From Armigeres subalbatus (taxonomy: Eukaryota; Arthropoda; Insecta; Diptera; Culicidae): a stretch of 64,000 nucleotides of DNA. The notes beneath the pieces were generated by a model. That model saw only the letters and a list, made by a program, of their open reading frames with translations. It did no database searches and was not told the origin of the DNA. Below are positions 12,823 to 24,144 of this stretch, one piece after another. The stretch spans positions 72,953,481-73,017,480 of the forward strand of contig NC_085141.1 of NCBI RefSeq assembly GCF_024139115.2. Direction: 5' to 3'. Numbering within the stretch: position 1 is the first letter of the stretch; every line of letters begins with the position of its first letter. The position numbers were made by a program, and so were the translations under genes.

Positions 12823-13119
12823 CTTCTTCTTCTTCTTCTTCTTCTTGGCATTACATCCCCACACTGGGACAGAGCCGCCTCGCAGATTAGTGTTCATTAA
12901 GCACTTCCACAGTTATTAACTGCGAGGTTTCTAAGCCAAGTTACCATTTTTGCATTAGTATATCATGAGGCTAGCACGATGATACTTTTATGCTCAGAGA
13001 AGTCGAAACAATTTCCAATCCGAAAATTGCCTAGACCGGCACCGGGAATCGAACCCAGCCACCCTCAGCAGGGTCTTGCTTTGTAGCCGCGCGTCTTACC
13101 ACACGGCTAAGGAGGGCCC
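12823..13119 (-). repeat. Feilai-like SINE, reverse copy
   Basis: It is the reverse complement of the element at 702-989. The (CTT)n run at 12823-12846 is the tail, the B box is the complement of ggaatcgaacc near 13044-13054, and the head ends at 13119. A perfect 12-bp target duplication, aatctgacaaat, sits at 12811-12822 and 13120-13131. Confidence 0.88.
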
Positions 13120-13551
13120 AATCTGACAAATATGAAATTTATATATGACCGGACAAGAAACTTAGAGATGTGGTTCAAATATTTCATGACTCTACTAATC
13201 AAAACTAAAGACGAGTTTAAGTCGGAAAGTTTGAAGGTTTGAAATTGATTTTTTTTTTCAAGTACACTTTTTTATGATTTTTTATTGCATTGAGATTTAG
13301 GCGATTTTTTACGCGATTGAATTCACGCCGTAAATATTAAACGCGAAAAAAGGACTTTATTGTATTACATCAAAATGTTTAATTAGTGTGATTAGTGTGA
13401 CATTAGATGAAATGTTTTCATGGTCCAGGTTATTTTGATGAGGTTCCATTATGAACAGTAGTCCGTGTTAATTCAATAGCACGCAAAATTTAAATGAAAG
13501 AAATCGACCGAAATCGAACCTGGCAAAAGGAAGGGGAATGCGATAACTAGA

Positions 13552-14154
13552 CTTCACCTAATGGGTGGCCACTAAATAGCGGGAATAAAATAAAGGCTCG
13601 GGAAAAAAACTACAAAGAAGTACAGTTCAATCTGATATACGTTATATAAAGAGTTGGCCTTAGTCTTTAAACATAGGTTAATGAATAATTACATATGGTC
13701 CATGGTACGCCGTGCGGCGTAGTTTAATCTTGTAGGTTTCACATGACCGTTGGACGGCGGCCATCTCCGGATGATGCTTCTGAGCCTATTAAGGAGTTGC
13801 TTCGTGTCTTTGGCCTTCCAATCACCTTTGTATACAATGGTGCTCGGTCTGCTGAAAATCCTTTATCAGTTTTCGAAACATTTTCACGTTCAAAATTTCC
13901 CAACGTGTACTTTTCCCACGATCCTTGTTCGCTTGAAAAAAAAAATTACAATGTGGCGCACATCCTTCCCGTTTTGACGGCATGTTTGCAACAACTGAAC
14001 ATGTTGAAGTAAAAGTTTGTGGGCGACAATTTTCTGAATATTCTAAGGATTCATTTACATAAGGAAAAAAATCTCTGAAATCATTAATGTTCTCATAGAA
14101 AAGTATTGAAGTATTGAAATTCCCATTTTTTAGTGACCACCCGTTAGGATGATT
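13552..14154. mobile_element. Short DNA transposon with about 33-bp terminal inverted repeats
   Basis: The left end (acctaatgggtggccactaaa) and right end (tttagtgaccacccgttagga) are imperfect inverted repeats, and pairing continues inward (tagcgggaa against ttcccattt). Two overlapping open frames (13743-14012 on +, 13822-14181 on -) lie in the element but match no transposase motif that I recognise. It is probably a non-autonomous deletion derivative. Confidence 0.62.
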
Positions 14155-17050
14155 TTTTTTATGCATCACTTCTGGACCCATAAGTAAATTAAAACTTTTT
14201 TCATCTTTTTAATAAATGAAAAAAAAAAAAAGTTGAGTAAAGCTAATCATTTAATAAAATTGTCAAATTAAGGTTGGTGATGTCCAATCCGCCAGTGTCA
14301 ATCTAAATGAAAGTCGTTTAGTAACCACTGTTCTAATCTATAAATAACGGAAGGCGTCGGGGTCGAGGACGAACTGACTTCGTTGTTTGAATGTGTTTCT
14401 ACGAGAACACCTATGCACTATTTCTCCGCAGGGGTTGATTTTGCCGTCTATGATAGACATCCGGTCGTCCGCCACGTATGACGTATGAACGAAAATTGAT
14501 ATGAATTTGCTGCCGTCCCATATCGAAAGAGGGTGAAAGGATAGAGGGTAGCATGTTGTTTACATAGAATTTCAATGTGGTGTGTGCATGTGTATGCGCA
14601 CTTTTGAGAATGGCGAATCACTAGGGAGAACCGAGTTGAAATTTAATTAATGAAGTTTTCATTCGCAAAGAGCTCCGCTTTTCCTCCCGACGACACCTGA
14701 TCGATATTAAATTTTCATTCCGAATTTTCTCTGATGGGCGGAAGTGTTGGGCTAAGTCTTGATAATATCATCCAGCACTACCGGCATACAGACTGTTTCG
14801 GGTAACTTTCGAATTGTATTACTCATGAAATCTATAATTTTCTGATAAATTTGTCTTCATACAAGATTGCGATTGTCTAGTCGGATATCCTCTGTAAACT
14901 GAACTAAATGGTACTGTTGTATTTCCGTACTTTTAATTACATCGTGGCTCGTACAAAATGGCGTTCTTGGCGGTGACGAATTCCGATCGGAAAAATCAAT
15001 AACCGGTACATGAAAGTCATTTGCCATTAAATTTACTCTTCTTACCATTCCATTACACTTATCTTCTTAACTTCTGAATTGTGCTTTGATGCGTCAAGAA
15101 TAATTGAGTTGTTTGCTTAAATAACTGAAAATTGGAAAAATCTTTTCCCAGGATACATTTTGCATAGTGCGTAAAAATTTCTCAATATTGGACGCCATCT
15201 TGAATCAATCACCGCTAGATGACTTTGAACCCGAACTCTAATCCAGAGCCAATTGACACTCCGGAGTTTTATTTCAGTGGGTAATCCATCTAGTAATCCA
15301 CCATTGAATCAGCATAATCCACAAAGCGATCCTAGCAAAACCTGCTAAAGAATGATAGAAAACGTTTGTCCACCTCGGCACACATTCAAATAACTTTTTT
15401 TTCTGACTGATCTGTATCCCGTTGTGACGGCTAGAATCAATGTAAATGTCCCGAAACAACAGTAAACTAATAACAGTACTGCTGTGACAGGACAATATAA
15501 TCGGTTTCTAGCAAAATTGCGGACGATACAGGATGTTGGCATCCGTCGGAACTTCGCGACCCAATAAAGAATCATTGCACAGTCGCTATCCGGGTACTGT
15601 CACACTGGCGAGGAGAGCAATGGCACTTTTCCGAACTAGGGCGTGACTGGAATCGATTTTACATTTTTCCTCGTTTCAAGATTCACGTAAGCACGAATTT
15701 GTCTTCCATTGAGCTCAAACATCCATCGATTTAGCGCAGCGATTCGTGGATAAGATTAGTCCTTTAAATCAGCTATCGGTGGATGGTTCTTGATCTAGCC
15801 TGCAACCAGCCCCATACAGCAAAAGGGGAGCCAGGGCATTCTCGGATCGACAGTTCAGAGCACGTATGAACACTTTGAGTCTACTGAAACGACTAGGGAT
15901 GGTTCCCTTTATCCGGCTGATTTCCCGGTGCTGTCATGACAACACGTACAACGATCTACCGAAACGTGTACGCATACAGCGATGGCTCACCCGCGACGAA
16001 GCATGCGCTTTGCCAAAGGGACAGGACCACATCGGCGAGGATTTGGTCCTGTTTACGAGATTATACTTTGCGATACGCGTACGCGCGTACCCCGTGCATT
16101 TGTATGCGGACGGTGAATGCCCTATATCTAGGGCTACCATCCATTTAGCAATATCTAATATGAGTTAAATTCTCAAAACTCTGTCACCCTAGCTACAAAA
16201 AAAAAACTGATCAATAGAAATCCATTCATCTTATCACGCTCTTAGCAGAAACCTGTTTACAAGCGATTTTGCCTGGCAGAGTTCGGATGCTGGGATCGTT
16301 ATAAGCTGGAAACAGGATACCACTCGTATCTCAAAGAGTAGGCCACCCGTTCGCAGCCGTGGATGTGCCCGGTTAAAAATCGATATTCGAAAGGATCAAA
16401 GGCGCATACTCGCCCTGTCGTGCCTCTCGCTTTAGTGTGGTGGTGAAGTAACACTCGATTCGGCGCGCAGACAATAGGAAAATTTCCCCGGCCTGTCGGG
16501 ATACCGAGCAGGAGAAATGTCCTGCTATCATTTCAATCACCGTCATCATCATTCGATGCTCCTGCGACTGCCGCTGTCTACTACTGTAGTATTTGGCACA
16601 GATTTGGGGAAGCAGTGCAATTGGATGTTGAATGGAAAAGGGTGTGAGTTATGTCAATTTAGAATAATCAACGATAGGGAAGGCTATCGCTAGATCATTT
16701 TAACGACTCAATGCAGCTTCACACTTTTCCTATCCTAACCGGATAAAGCTCGCAAAAGTAATTTATTATGTATTGTATTTTTCCGAATTATGTTCTTTAC
16801 TGTGGAACTTATACATATTTGATTGTACCAGTATTTATGTGCTATATGCTTGTGACGCACCCAATTTTTCATTTGTTTTACTGTTCTTAGCTTCTCTATC
16901 AGAACCAGTATTGATATCGCACACCATTAAATTTCATTTATGCTGTGCTAACAATTAAATTTAATGTGAATTGATCTACAATCTTAATGATTGTGCGGAT
17001 CATTTCTGAATTTCATGAATCGCATGATTCTGAAAACCCTTTCATTAAGA
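14155..17050. other. No gene recognised; mostly non-repetitive, partly GC-richer
   Basis: This block lacks the obvious repeat families seen on either side and contains GC-richer stretches near 15590-16170 and 16240-16590. The longest frame, 15866-16168 (100 codons), starts MNTLSLLKRLG, resembles no family that I know and lacks clear splice context. It could be intronic regulatory DNA or an unrecognised exon of a neighbouring gene. Confidence 0.4.
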
Positions 17051-17897
17051 TATAAAGGGAACGTTCACGAATTACGCCACGTTTTGAAATGAGTGACGTG
17101 ACGGGGCATAAAAATTTTTCAAATGTTTCATACAAAATGTAACAAAAAACTAGGTGTAAAAATTGATAATTTTATGCGTGACTGTATTACTTATCGTCCA
17201 ATAAAAAATATCTTTTTTATCTTTATTTACGAGACTTTTAGCCCTAGGCTGGCTGGAATCAAGTTCAAATAATATCATTAATCATATTTTTGAACCTTCA
17301 ACGTTAAATATTTCTTCTAATATTTCTATTTCGATGTTACCATCGGTGAGTTACTCTGTATTTTTTATTATCCCAATGGAACGCCAACGCTTCCGTCACA
17401 CCTTTGAGCTAAAGTCCTAAATTACCTAACGCTGGAGTCCTCCTCCGCCGCTCAATGGCTAGTCTTTTCCAAATTAATCTACGAGGCGCATTGACCTCAA
17501 TATTTTGTATTCATTTTTGTTCACCCCCTGTCCAGCATATCCTTGCCATCCTGGCACAAAGTAGAGGCAACTGTTGCTATTTCAACTTTTGAATACATAC
17601 TTAGTCGATACGGGGTTGGACGATCAAAATGTTTTGGTTCGTTTTGATTGTTTCAGAACACGCAACCTTGGATACGACTCAATTTTTTGTTTGAGGTGCG
17701 ACTCACAGCGAAAAGAACCTTGAACCTCGCTTCAGGTCAGCAAAGCAAATTATGCATAATATGGACGACAATAATACCTGTATTTTTCTCGTTGCATAAA
17801 GATAAATCCACATTTTTGCTTAGTGTTCTGGTGCTGGCAGTGCATATGCCAAGATTATATTAGCTGTTTGTAAAATAAATCTTATAGGGTAACTGTT

Positions 17898-18428
17898 CCG
17901 TTTCCATCTCTTACTTACTTGATGGGCTACAGCTCTTCGATGAACATACGCCGAATGGAGTATTTTTCTCCACTGGACTCGATCCTGGGCCAATCGCTTC
18001 CAGTCGTCCTGAACGTTAAGCGCCCTCAGGTCCTCTTCAACTGTAAAAAGCCATCGTGTACGCGGCCTTCCACGAAGCCTGCGGCCTCTTCCGGGTTCTC
18101 TATTAAATATTATCTTCGCTTGACGTTCTTCCGGCATACGAACAACGTGACCAGCCCACCATAGTCTGCCGTGTTGTATAAGTTTAATAATATCCAGCCC
18201 TTTATACACCTGGTAAAATTCGTGGTTCATGCGACGCCGCCAGATACCGTTCTCCTGTTTACCGCCGAGTATTGTCCGCAGCACCTTACGCTCAAACACT
18301 CCGAAAGCTCTCCGATCAGCCTCCGTTAACGTCCATGTTTCATGGCCGTATAAAGCCACCGGAAGAATCAGAGTAGTATACAGCGCGAGTTTTGTTTTCG
18401 TTTGCAGACTACGGAACTGAAGGCTCAA
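17898..18428 (-). pseudogene. RTE-like LINE, C-terminal part of reverse transcriptase ORF
   Basis: The - strand frame carries the typical post-catalytic region of RTE-clade proteins: LPVALYGHETWTLTEADRR, a VFERKVLRTILGG stretch and GRLWWAGHVVRMPEER. The catalytic RT block that should precede it is missing, because this frame begins just after it. A short (GTAA)n-like tail (complement of ttacttactt near 17911-17921) marks the 3' end of the element, also typical of RTE elements. It belongs with the endonuclease ORF at 18873-20048. Confidence 0.8.
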
Positions 18429-18872
18429 ATTACCGTCATACAGTCATTGACGAGAAAGACAACCACGTGCTCGTAGCTTGGTATTCGCCGACGAAGGACT
18501 CTTCAAGCGGTCTCAATTTGTTGAACAGCATACGGGACATACTTTTGTACGCCGAATTAAGGAGGGTTATTCCTCGGTAATTGGCGCACTCCAGTCTGTG
18601 CCCTTTCTTAAAGAAAGGGCAAATGAGCTAGCAGGCATTTCCTCGTCTTCCCATATTTTCGACATAATATGGTGTAGAACTTCATAAAGCTGCCCACTGC
18701 CATGTTTGAGAAGTTCAGCCGGGAGCTGGTCCTTTCCCGCAGCCTTATTGTTTTAGCTCTTTAACAGCTTTTTTAACCTTATCTAGTGTAGGTGACTCCA
18801 CAGCTTGTCCATCGACTCATAAAACCTCCGCATATCGTTCTGCTCCATTTTTTCCTGCGCCTCACTAATAAC
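18429..18872 (-). pseudogene. RTE-like LINE, decayed linker between endonuclease and RT
   Basis: The - strand encodes broken pieces of the N-terminal RT region: a PAELLKHGSGQLYEVLHHIM stretch near 18662-18722, then fragments of the following RT blocks with stops and frame changes. The piece ends shortly before an abrupt join to the post-catalytic region at about 18430. No YADD-type catalytic motif is present. Confidence 0.68.
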
Positions 18873-20048
18873 TTATTCTTCGTACTTTTTTTTCTTCCTG
18901 CGGTGGGTTCGTTTTTCGGCTGCTCTTGCTTCCTTGTACCGATTTCTATTCGATCGGGTTCCTGACACCAACATCCGGCTTCTGGCAACGTTCTTCTCGT
19001 CTGTCACTCTCTGACACTCAACATCGAACCAACCCGTGCTGGGTCGCCTCTGTGCAGTGCCTACCACTTCTCGTGCTGTTGTGCTCACCGCTCCATGGAT
19101 CGACTCCCATAGATCGTTGATGTTGTCGCTAACGTTGATTGCACTTATCCGTTCTTCGAGCTTCTGGGGGTACTCAGCCGATACTCCTTCAGCCGACAAT
19201 CGCTGGATATTATAACGCATCGTTCGCTGTGATCTTTCGTTCGATACAGTTGACAACCGTGATCGAATTTGACTGACAACGAGGTAGTGATCAGAGTCAA
19301 TGTTCGGACCTCTGAATGTCCGCATATCGACAACATCCGAGAAATGGCGCCCATCCACTAGAACATGGTCTATCTGGTTGCAAGTTTCACCATTTGGGTG
19401 TCTCCAGGTGTGCTTTCGGATGTTCTTTCGTGCAAAGTAGGTGCTACTGATGGCAATCCCTCTGGCAGCAGCGAAATTTACTAGCCGTAGGACGTTGTCT
19501 TTGGTAGCGGAGTGGAGGCTCTCCTTACCGATTATGTGACGGAAAAAGTTCTCTCTACCGACCTGAGTGTTAGCGTCTCCGATAACAATTTTCACGTCAT
19601 GCTTTGGGCACTCTCCATAGGCTTTATCAAGACGCAGACGTTCATAAAACGTGTTCTTCACGTCGTCGGATTTATCGTTTGTCTGTGCGTAAACGTTGAT
19701 TAGGCTGTAATTGAAGAATTTGCCCCGTATCCTCAACACACAGATTCGTTTGCTAATGGGTTTCCACCGCATCACTCGCTTCATCTGCTTGCCCATCACT
19801 ACGAAACCAACTCCATGCTCTGCTTTTTCGCCGCCGCTGTGATAGATGTTATACTTGAATGCAGTGTTGGTCGTGGGGTCCACGGCTCGGAATTCACGTT
19901 CTCCGGATCTGGGCCATCGGACTTCACCACGTTCACTCCAACCAACTCCAACCGTTTTCCATCTCACTGAACATATATTCATCTCATTGCAAAACAAAGA
20001 AATACAGCACCAATTTCGTAGCTTCTTTTTGCTAACACGCGTGCTCAC
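18873..20048 (-). pseudogene. RTE-like LINE, AP-endonuclease domain ORF
   Basis: This 391-codon - strand frame is an APE-type endonuclease of a non-LTR retrotransposon, which nicks target DNA to prime reverse transcription. Visible motifs include SLINVYAQTND, VIGDANTQVG (catalytic Asp/Asn), TWRHPNGETCNQIDHVLV and the terminal SDHYLV catalytic His block. The frame stops at 18873 in a lysine-rich segment, before the RT domain. The clade call (RTE) rests on these motifs and on the C-terminal fragment at 17898-18428. The element is dead because of the stop and the lost RT core. Confidence 0.85.
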
Positions 20049-20126
20049 TATTGAAAAGAATCACAAAAATCAGAAACAAACCAAATTCCTTTTCATTGCT
20101 TTGTTTTTGATGGGATAGCATAGCTC

Positions 20127-20213
20127 CCATACTGCCGTGAATCGCATATCTGTCCCATTTTTGATGGGTTTCCTATTCATATGGAACAAATATGCGATTC
20201 ACGGCAGTATATG
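20127..20213. repeat. Small palindromic MITE
   Basis: The arm catactgccgtgaatcgcat pairs with atgcgattcacggcagtat. It lies just beyond the 5' end of the RTE fragment. A related, more diverged palindrome sits at 28492-28577. Confidence 0.72.
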
Positions 20214-20571
20214 AAATGAAGTGCCGAACCGTTCCCCTACATTTAGGTTCTTGCGATTCAATTTGCCATCCTAATTATCAGGCGATACTTCCGCATTTCC
20301 AACATGTATTTGATTACTTTGCTCAATAGGTAGACAGTTTGATAGTTCAATTTTAATCTATTGAAAAAGGACCAATAAAGGTACTGAAACGTCGGATCCA
20401 AATTAATATTGCGCTTTAGCTGGTCATCAGACTGCATAGCCGATAAACAATACTCCTAGGCAGTTACAGTCGACAACCACCTCCAGTATCAAGCTATAAA
20501 GTTTTTTTTTGTGGCTGTTGGCAGTCTCTACACTAAAAGTCTACTCCGTTTTGAATTTTTTGCAGTTTCCT

Positions 20572-21786
20572 TAGGAGGGAGGAGGTTCGGTTGTGGGCAC
20601 ACTTTTGAATTTTGTCCATAACTTTTGTTCTAGTTGGTATTATGTCTACATTTTTATACCAATGGAAAGCTAGAAGTACAACCTTACTGCTAGAGAAGAA
20701 ACATTTTATTGTCAATTTCGCAAATTTGGAATTTTTGGCCATTTCAGTTTTATGGTTCGGTTGTGGGCACCCTTGAAAATCCGGCTAATAATGAAGAATA
20801 ACAAATGAAATTCACCCAGTTTCAAAAAAGAGTATTTTATTAGTTTTAATTGTCATGAAACAATAAAAAACCTAGATTAATTCACCTAGCAGTGATTATG
20901 CCTTTCTCATGCATTGAAGAAGGTAACGAAAACAATCACTTAGGAAAGGTCAAAAATAGCACTTTAGGAAGTTGTATTTAACTTTTTCTATCAATTTACA
21001 TATTCATTACATATTAGATTCATTTATATACATCGCAGGCAAAAAAATATTTCTTTTAAATTTCGCGTTTTTCTTCTCAATGAGGGGTCCCTATGAAAAT
21101 AAATGATAATAGGTCAACAACTTCGGAAGGCAATGTCTAAAAGGTCCAATTTTGAATGACAAACAATAAGACTGAATGCGTCGTCGATTGCAACTTGTTG
21201 CGTGTAAATCGGTCAACGCTTAGTTCTGAAAAGCGCATATACAATGGTTAGATGCGCCTAAAAACAAAATAAAAAAAACTTGTTATTACAATAAATTATG
21301 ACTGAATAGTTTGAAGAAAATGCATAAAAACAGCATAAAAATAAGTTTGTTGATATGTTTGTTGATAATCTCAGTAATATTGAACGATTTGTCAATAAAA
21401 AGAGGGTGCCCATAACCGAACCAATAAAGGTGCCCACAACCAAATTTAGCAGCGTTACAAGAAAGTGATGAAAAAAAAAAATCAAGATGATTGCCATCGT
21501 TATTGAACCACAAAATAGACTAAATTAACTGTATGAATATGCATTAGAACTCTTTTTTTCAATTCAATCACACCATTTTATGACACACAAGCAAAATTTT
21601 CGTGTTGATTTTTATGTAGAAAAACAAATTATTTGTTCATAGTTCAAAGTAGAGGTGTCTATCTAGTTTGGTATTCTGCACAAAACATCGTGTTTCGATA
21701 GCAAATGAATGACAGATGTCAGAATAACAGTATCTGCTTTCTGTCAAAAGATACGTGGGGGTGCCCACAACCGAACCACCTCCCCT
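20572..21786. mobile_element. Non-autonomous DNA element with GC-rich terminal inverted repeats
   Basis: The left end (gaggttcggttgtgggcac, within 20573-20600) and right end (gtgcccacaaccgaacc, to 21786) are inverted repeats. Further sub-terminal copies of the same motif occur at about 20753-20771 and 21408-21437. The interior is AT-rich and no transposase frame was recognised. Confidence 0.7.
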
Positions 21787-21958
21787 AGCGTTTGAGGCAT
21801 GTTCCCATCAAACAAAAGAAGTTCTGAAAATTTGTTCAAATAATTAATCATCAATCGCAAGAGTCATTCCTGTTGAAATTATGTTGATCTACTTATGATA
21901 TAGGAAAATTTCATATAATGCGATCTATCTTGATAAATTTAAATTGCTGACTAGTAAT

Positions 21959-22130
21959 TAGGGTTCTTTCTAAAATTACGTAACGCTAAATTTGGTGATT
22001 TTGGACCCCCACCCTCCCCCTCGTAACACTTTTTGTATGAAAGGTTTATTTTTTTTGTATGGATCGTAACACTCGGCTTGACCCTGTACCTCCCCATAAA
22101 GCGTTACGTAATTTGTGAAAGGCCCCTTAA
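21959..22130. repeat. MITE with imperfect terminal inverted repeats
   Basis: The left end (agggttctttctaaaattacgtaacgc) pairs with the right end (gcgttacgtaatttgtgaaaggcccctt). Related but more diverged copies are seen around 17058-17160 (acgttcacgaattacgcc) and 61609-61770 (gcgttatgtaatttgcgaaag). Confidence 0.75.
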
Positions 22131-22885
22131 CTCTAATGAAAAACCTAATATATCACATTACCTTCTGATGAAAATGTAACGCCCAAATGTTTGAAAACTA
22201 TCTCGTGAAAGCAGTCGAAACTGAATCAAATGACTGAAATAGGCCATAGTTTAGAACCGTGCAACAAACAATTAGGAAGCTTGTTAAAAGAAAACGACGA
22301 ATAGTATCTTTGTGGACCTGTGACGGCAGTCCACAGCATCGGCATCATCTCCAAACAAGATTCTGTAGGGAATGTTTTAATAACATTTCGTGAACTCCCA
22401 TTTAATGATGGGCTTATACAGTCATTGGTCGATCCTCACGTCCTTAGGTGGTCAAAATAATGGTCATGTAAAGAGAGAATGACAGTGGATAAAAGTATAA
22501 TATGGTCTGCCTCATATACGTAGGTGGCGAAGGTCTCAATTAAACGTTACTCGATACTCCATAATCATGCGGGGACGCTAGAGGCGGATAATGTTGTTGT
22601 CAATGGTAATGTTTCAGTTTTACATTCGCTTACATTACATTTGATGTTTATAAAAAAAATTATCAGGAAATATTCTGGTTCATCTATGAGATTTTTTTCC
22701 AGAAATTACCTCAGTTGAAATTTGGTTGAAAGTGAATTTTATACTGAACAAAATTATTGAATTAACCCACAAGAAAATGTATCCATAAAGAGTATTAGAA
22801 AATCTAAGCTTCAATTCTTTTTCGACGAAATGTCCCTTCGACGTTCTTTCGATGAGGTTTCATTCAACCAAAGGTTATTCGACTA
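22131..22885. other. No gene seen
   Basis: AT-rich DNA. A GC-richer palindrome-like segment (gtggacctgtgacggcagtccac, 22313-22335) is present but no gene was recognised. Confidence 0.4.
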
Positions 22886-23017
22886 ATAGCCTATTCAGAT
22901 TACGCCATTTATTATAATAAATATCATTATAAAGAGTAACTTGATTCCAATTCTCATACAGTCATTTTTCTTTGTCTGATATTTATTTAGATAAATGGCG
23001 TAATCTGAATAGGCTAT
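22886..23017. repeat. Palindromic MITE
   Basis: The left arm atagcctattcagattacgc is the perfect reverse complement of gcgtaatctgaataggctat at the right end. The element is flanked by TA-rich sequence, consistent with TA-target insertion. Confidence 0.8.
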
Positions 23018-23153
23018 AAATTTTATAAGACGAAATGTCCCAAAGGCATAAATATTATTATTAGCTGCATAGGCTCGTTATAGTGATCATTGTCAGAAAC
23101 ACCTGCCTTTACGCTTGACAAAAAAAAAAGAATACTGTATGTACATCGCTTAC

Positions 23154-23214
23154 CTTTAATTTCTTTGGATTCATGACGTCCATGGTATCCCATTCAAAAG
23201 TTTTTTTGTTCAGA
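23154..23214 (-). CDS. NDUFA4/MLRQ-family protein, internal exon 4
   Basis: This - strand exon is bounded by an AG acceptor at 23216-23215 and a GTAAGC donor starting at 23153. It continues in phase from 23373-23285 and encodes a stretch beginning LNKKTFEWDTMD and ending NPKKLK. It corresponds to the conserved region after the membrane helix of NDUFA4/NMES1 proteins (PDVxxNKK...W...). The frame is open to the donor and needs at least one more exon at lower coordinates for a stop, which was not found. Confidence 0.78.
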
Positions 23215-23284
23215 CTGTGAAGAAAATATGAGAACGCAGGTGAGCCAATTCATAATCTTAAAGTATGAGATCTAAACATCCCAC

Positions 23285-23373
23285 CTGACATCAGGACGGG
23301 TGAACGACGCATAGGTACAGTAGCCAACAAGACCCGTCATGGTGGCAGAAATGATGACGACCAGTGGGATAAC
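23285..23373 (-). CDS. NDUFA4/MLRQ-family protein, exon 3 with membrane helix
   Basis: The acceptor is TTTCAG ending at 23374 and the donor is AG|GTGGGA at 23284. The exon encodes VIPLVVIISATMTGLVGY followed by CTYASFTRPDV, a single transmembrane helix matching the conserved 'NPALIPL...TG...' core of NDUFA4, a small inner-membrane protein associated with cytochrome c oxidase (formerly assigned to complex I). Phase 0 at its start fits the phase-0 end of the exon at 59043-58960. It lies only 135 bp from the first visible Rbp6 exon on the opposite strand. Confidence 0.85.
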
Positions 23374-23508
23374 CTGAAATCGAATAAAAAGTAAAACTAA
23401 TATAAGTGTCACATTCATTCTTTCATTTGTACCGTGTAGAACAACACTCAACTAGTCAACTAAGCCATATCTAATTCGGTTAACATTTGTCTCACTTTTT
23501 TCCTGCAG

Positions 23509-23634
23509 CGCTGGAACCTTGGACACAACCGGATTGCTTGAGCATGACCTACACAACCCACTGGTGCCAATCAAAACAGCAAACCTTCTCACACCACAAG
23601 CTGCCGCCGCAGCCGTCGTTGCCCAACAGAACAG
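23509..23634 (+). CDS. Rbp6: Musashi-family RNA-binding protein Rbp6, internal exon
   Basis: The exon follows a good polypyrimidine tract and CAG (to 23508) and ends at a GTAAAC donor (23635). The open phase encodes AGTLDTTGLLEHDLHNPLVP and continues into an alanine run ending VAQQN. The last two bases plus the first base of the next exon make an Arg codon. The segment is N-terminal to the first RRM and is not conserved enough to recognise alone. Its assignment rests on splice signals, open phase and position. Confidence 0.75.
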
Positions 23635-23745
23635 GTAAACTATAATTCCTCTATTCTAGTGTCTCCCAATAGTGTGTCTTTGCTTTGAGTTCCCATTTTG
23701 AAATCAACCTACAATAAATTTATTATCTTTTGCGCCCATATGCAG

Positions 23746-24073
23746 AGATCAACAACAACAACAGCAACAACAGTTACAACAACAGCAACAACAATTGCAG
23801 CAGCAACAGGTGCAACAGCAAGAACAGAAACAACTGCAGTCAAATTGCCAACTTGCACTCGTTAGTAACGTTGCCACCAACACCTCCAAAGCCGGTTCCA
23901 CTAATGGAAGCTCGTCGGGCCGCTCAACGCCCAACAGCAGCAGCGATCCAGCGCCAGGAAAGTTATTCGTCGGTGGACTCAGTTGGCAGACATCGTCTGA
24001 GAAGCTCAGCGAATATTTCGGAATGTTCGGTAAAGTGACGGATGTGCTGATCATGAAGGATCCCATCACTCAG
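23746..24073 (+). CDS. Rbp6: Musashi-family RNA-binding protein Rbp6, polyQ and RRM1 first half
   Basis: It follows acceptor TGCAG at 23741-23745. The exon opens with a glutamine-rich tract (CAA/CAG repeats, 23750-23850), then a Ser/Asn/Thr-rich linker, then the start of RRM1 with RNP2 motif LFVGGL at 23963-23980 and the Musashi-type helix region (MFGKVTDVLIMKDPITQ). It ends exactly after the Q codon at 24073 with a GTAGGC donor. The family binds UAG-containing RNA and controls translation and stability of target mRNAs. The polyQ length may be polymorphic. The frame running past the donor to 24193 is intronic read-through. Confidence 0.9.
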
Positions 24074-24144
24074 GTAGGCAATCGAAAAACTTGTTTTGGT
24101 AATAACAGTAACCTGAAGGTTGGTGTTTTTTTTATCAATTGCAG

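Noticed and set aside
18873..20048. Host gene resembling craniofacial development protein 2
   Set aside because: Such database names usually denote RTE endonucleases; the adjoining RT C-terminus and tail show it is a retrotransposon.
23749..24069. Cysteine-rich - strand frame
   Set aside because: Antisense of the CAG/CAA repeat; poly-Cys comes from the repeat, not a real protein.
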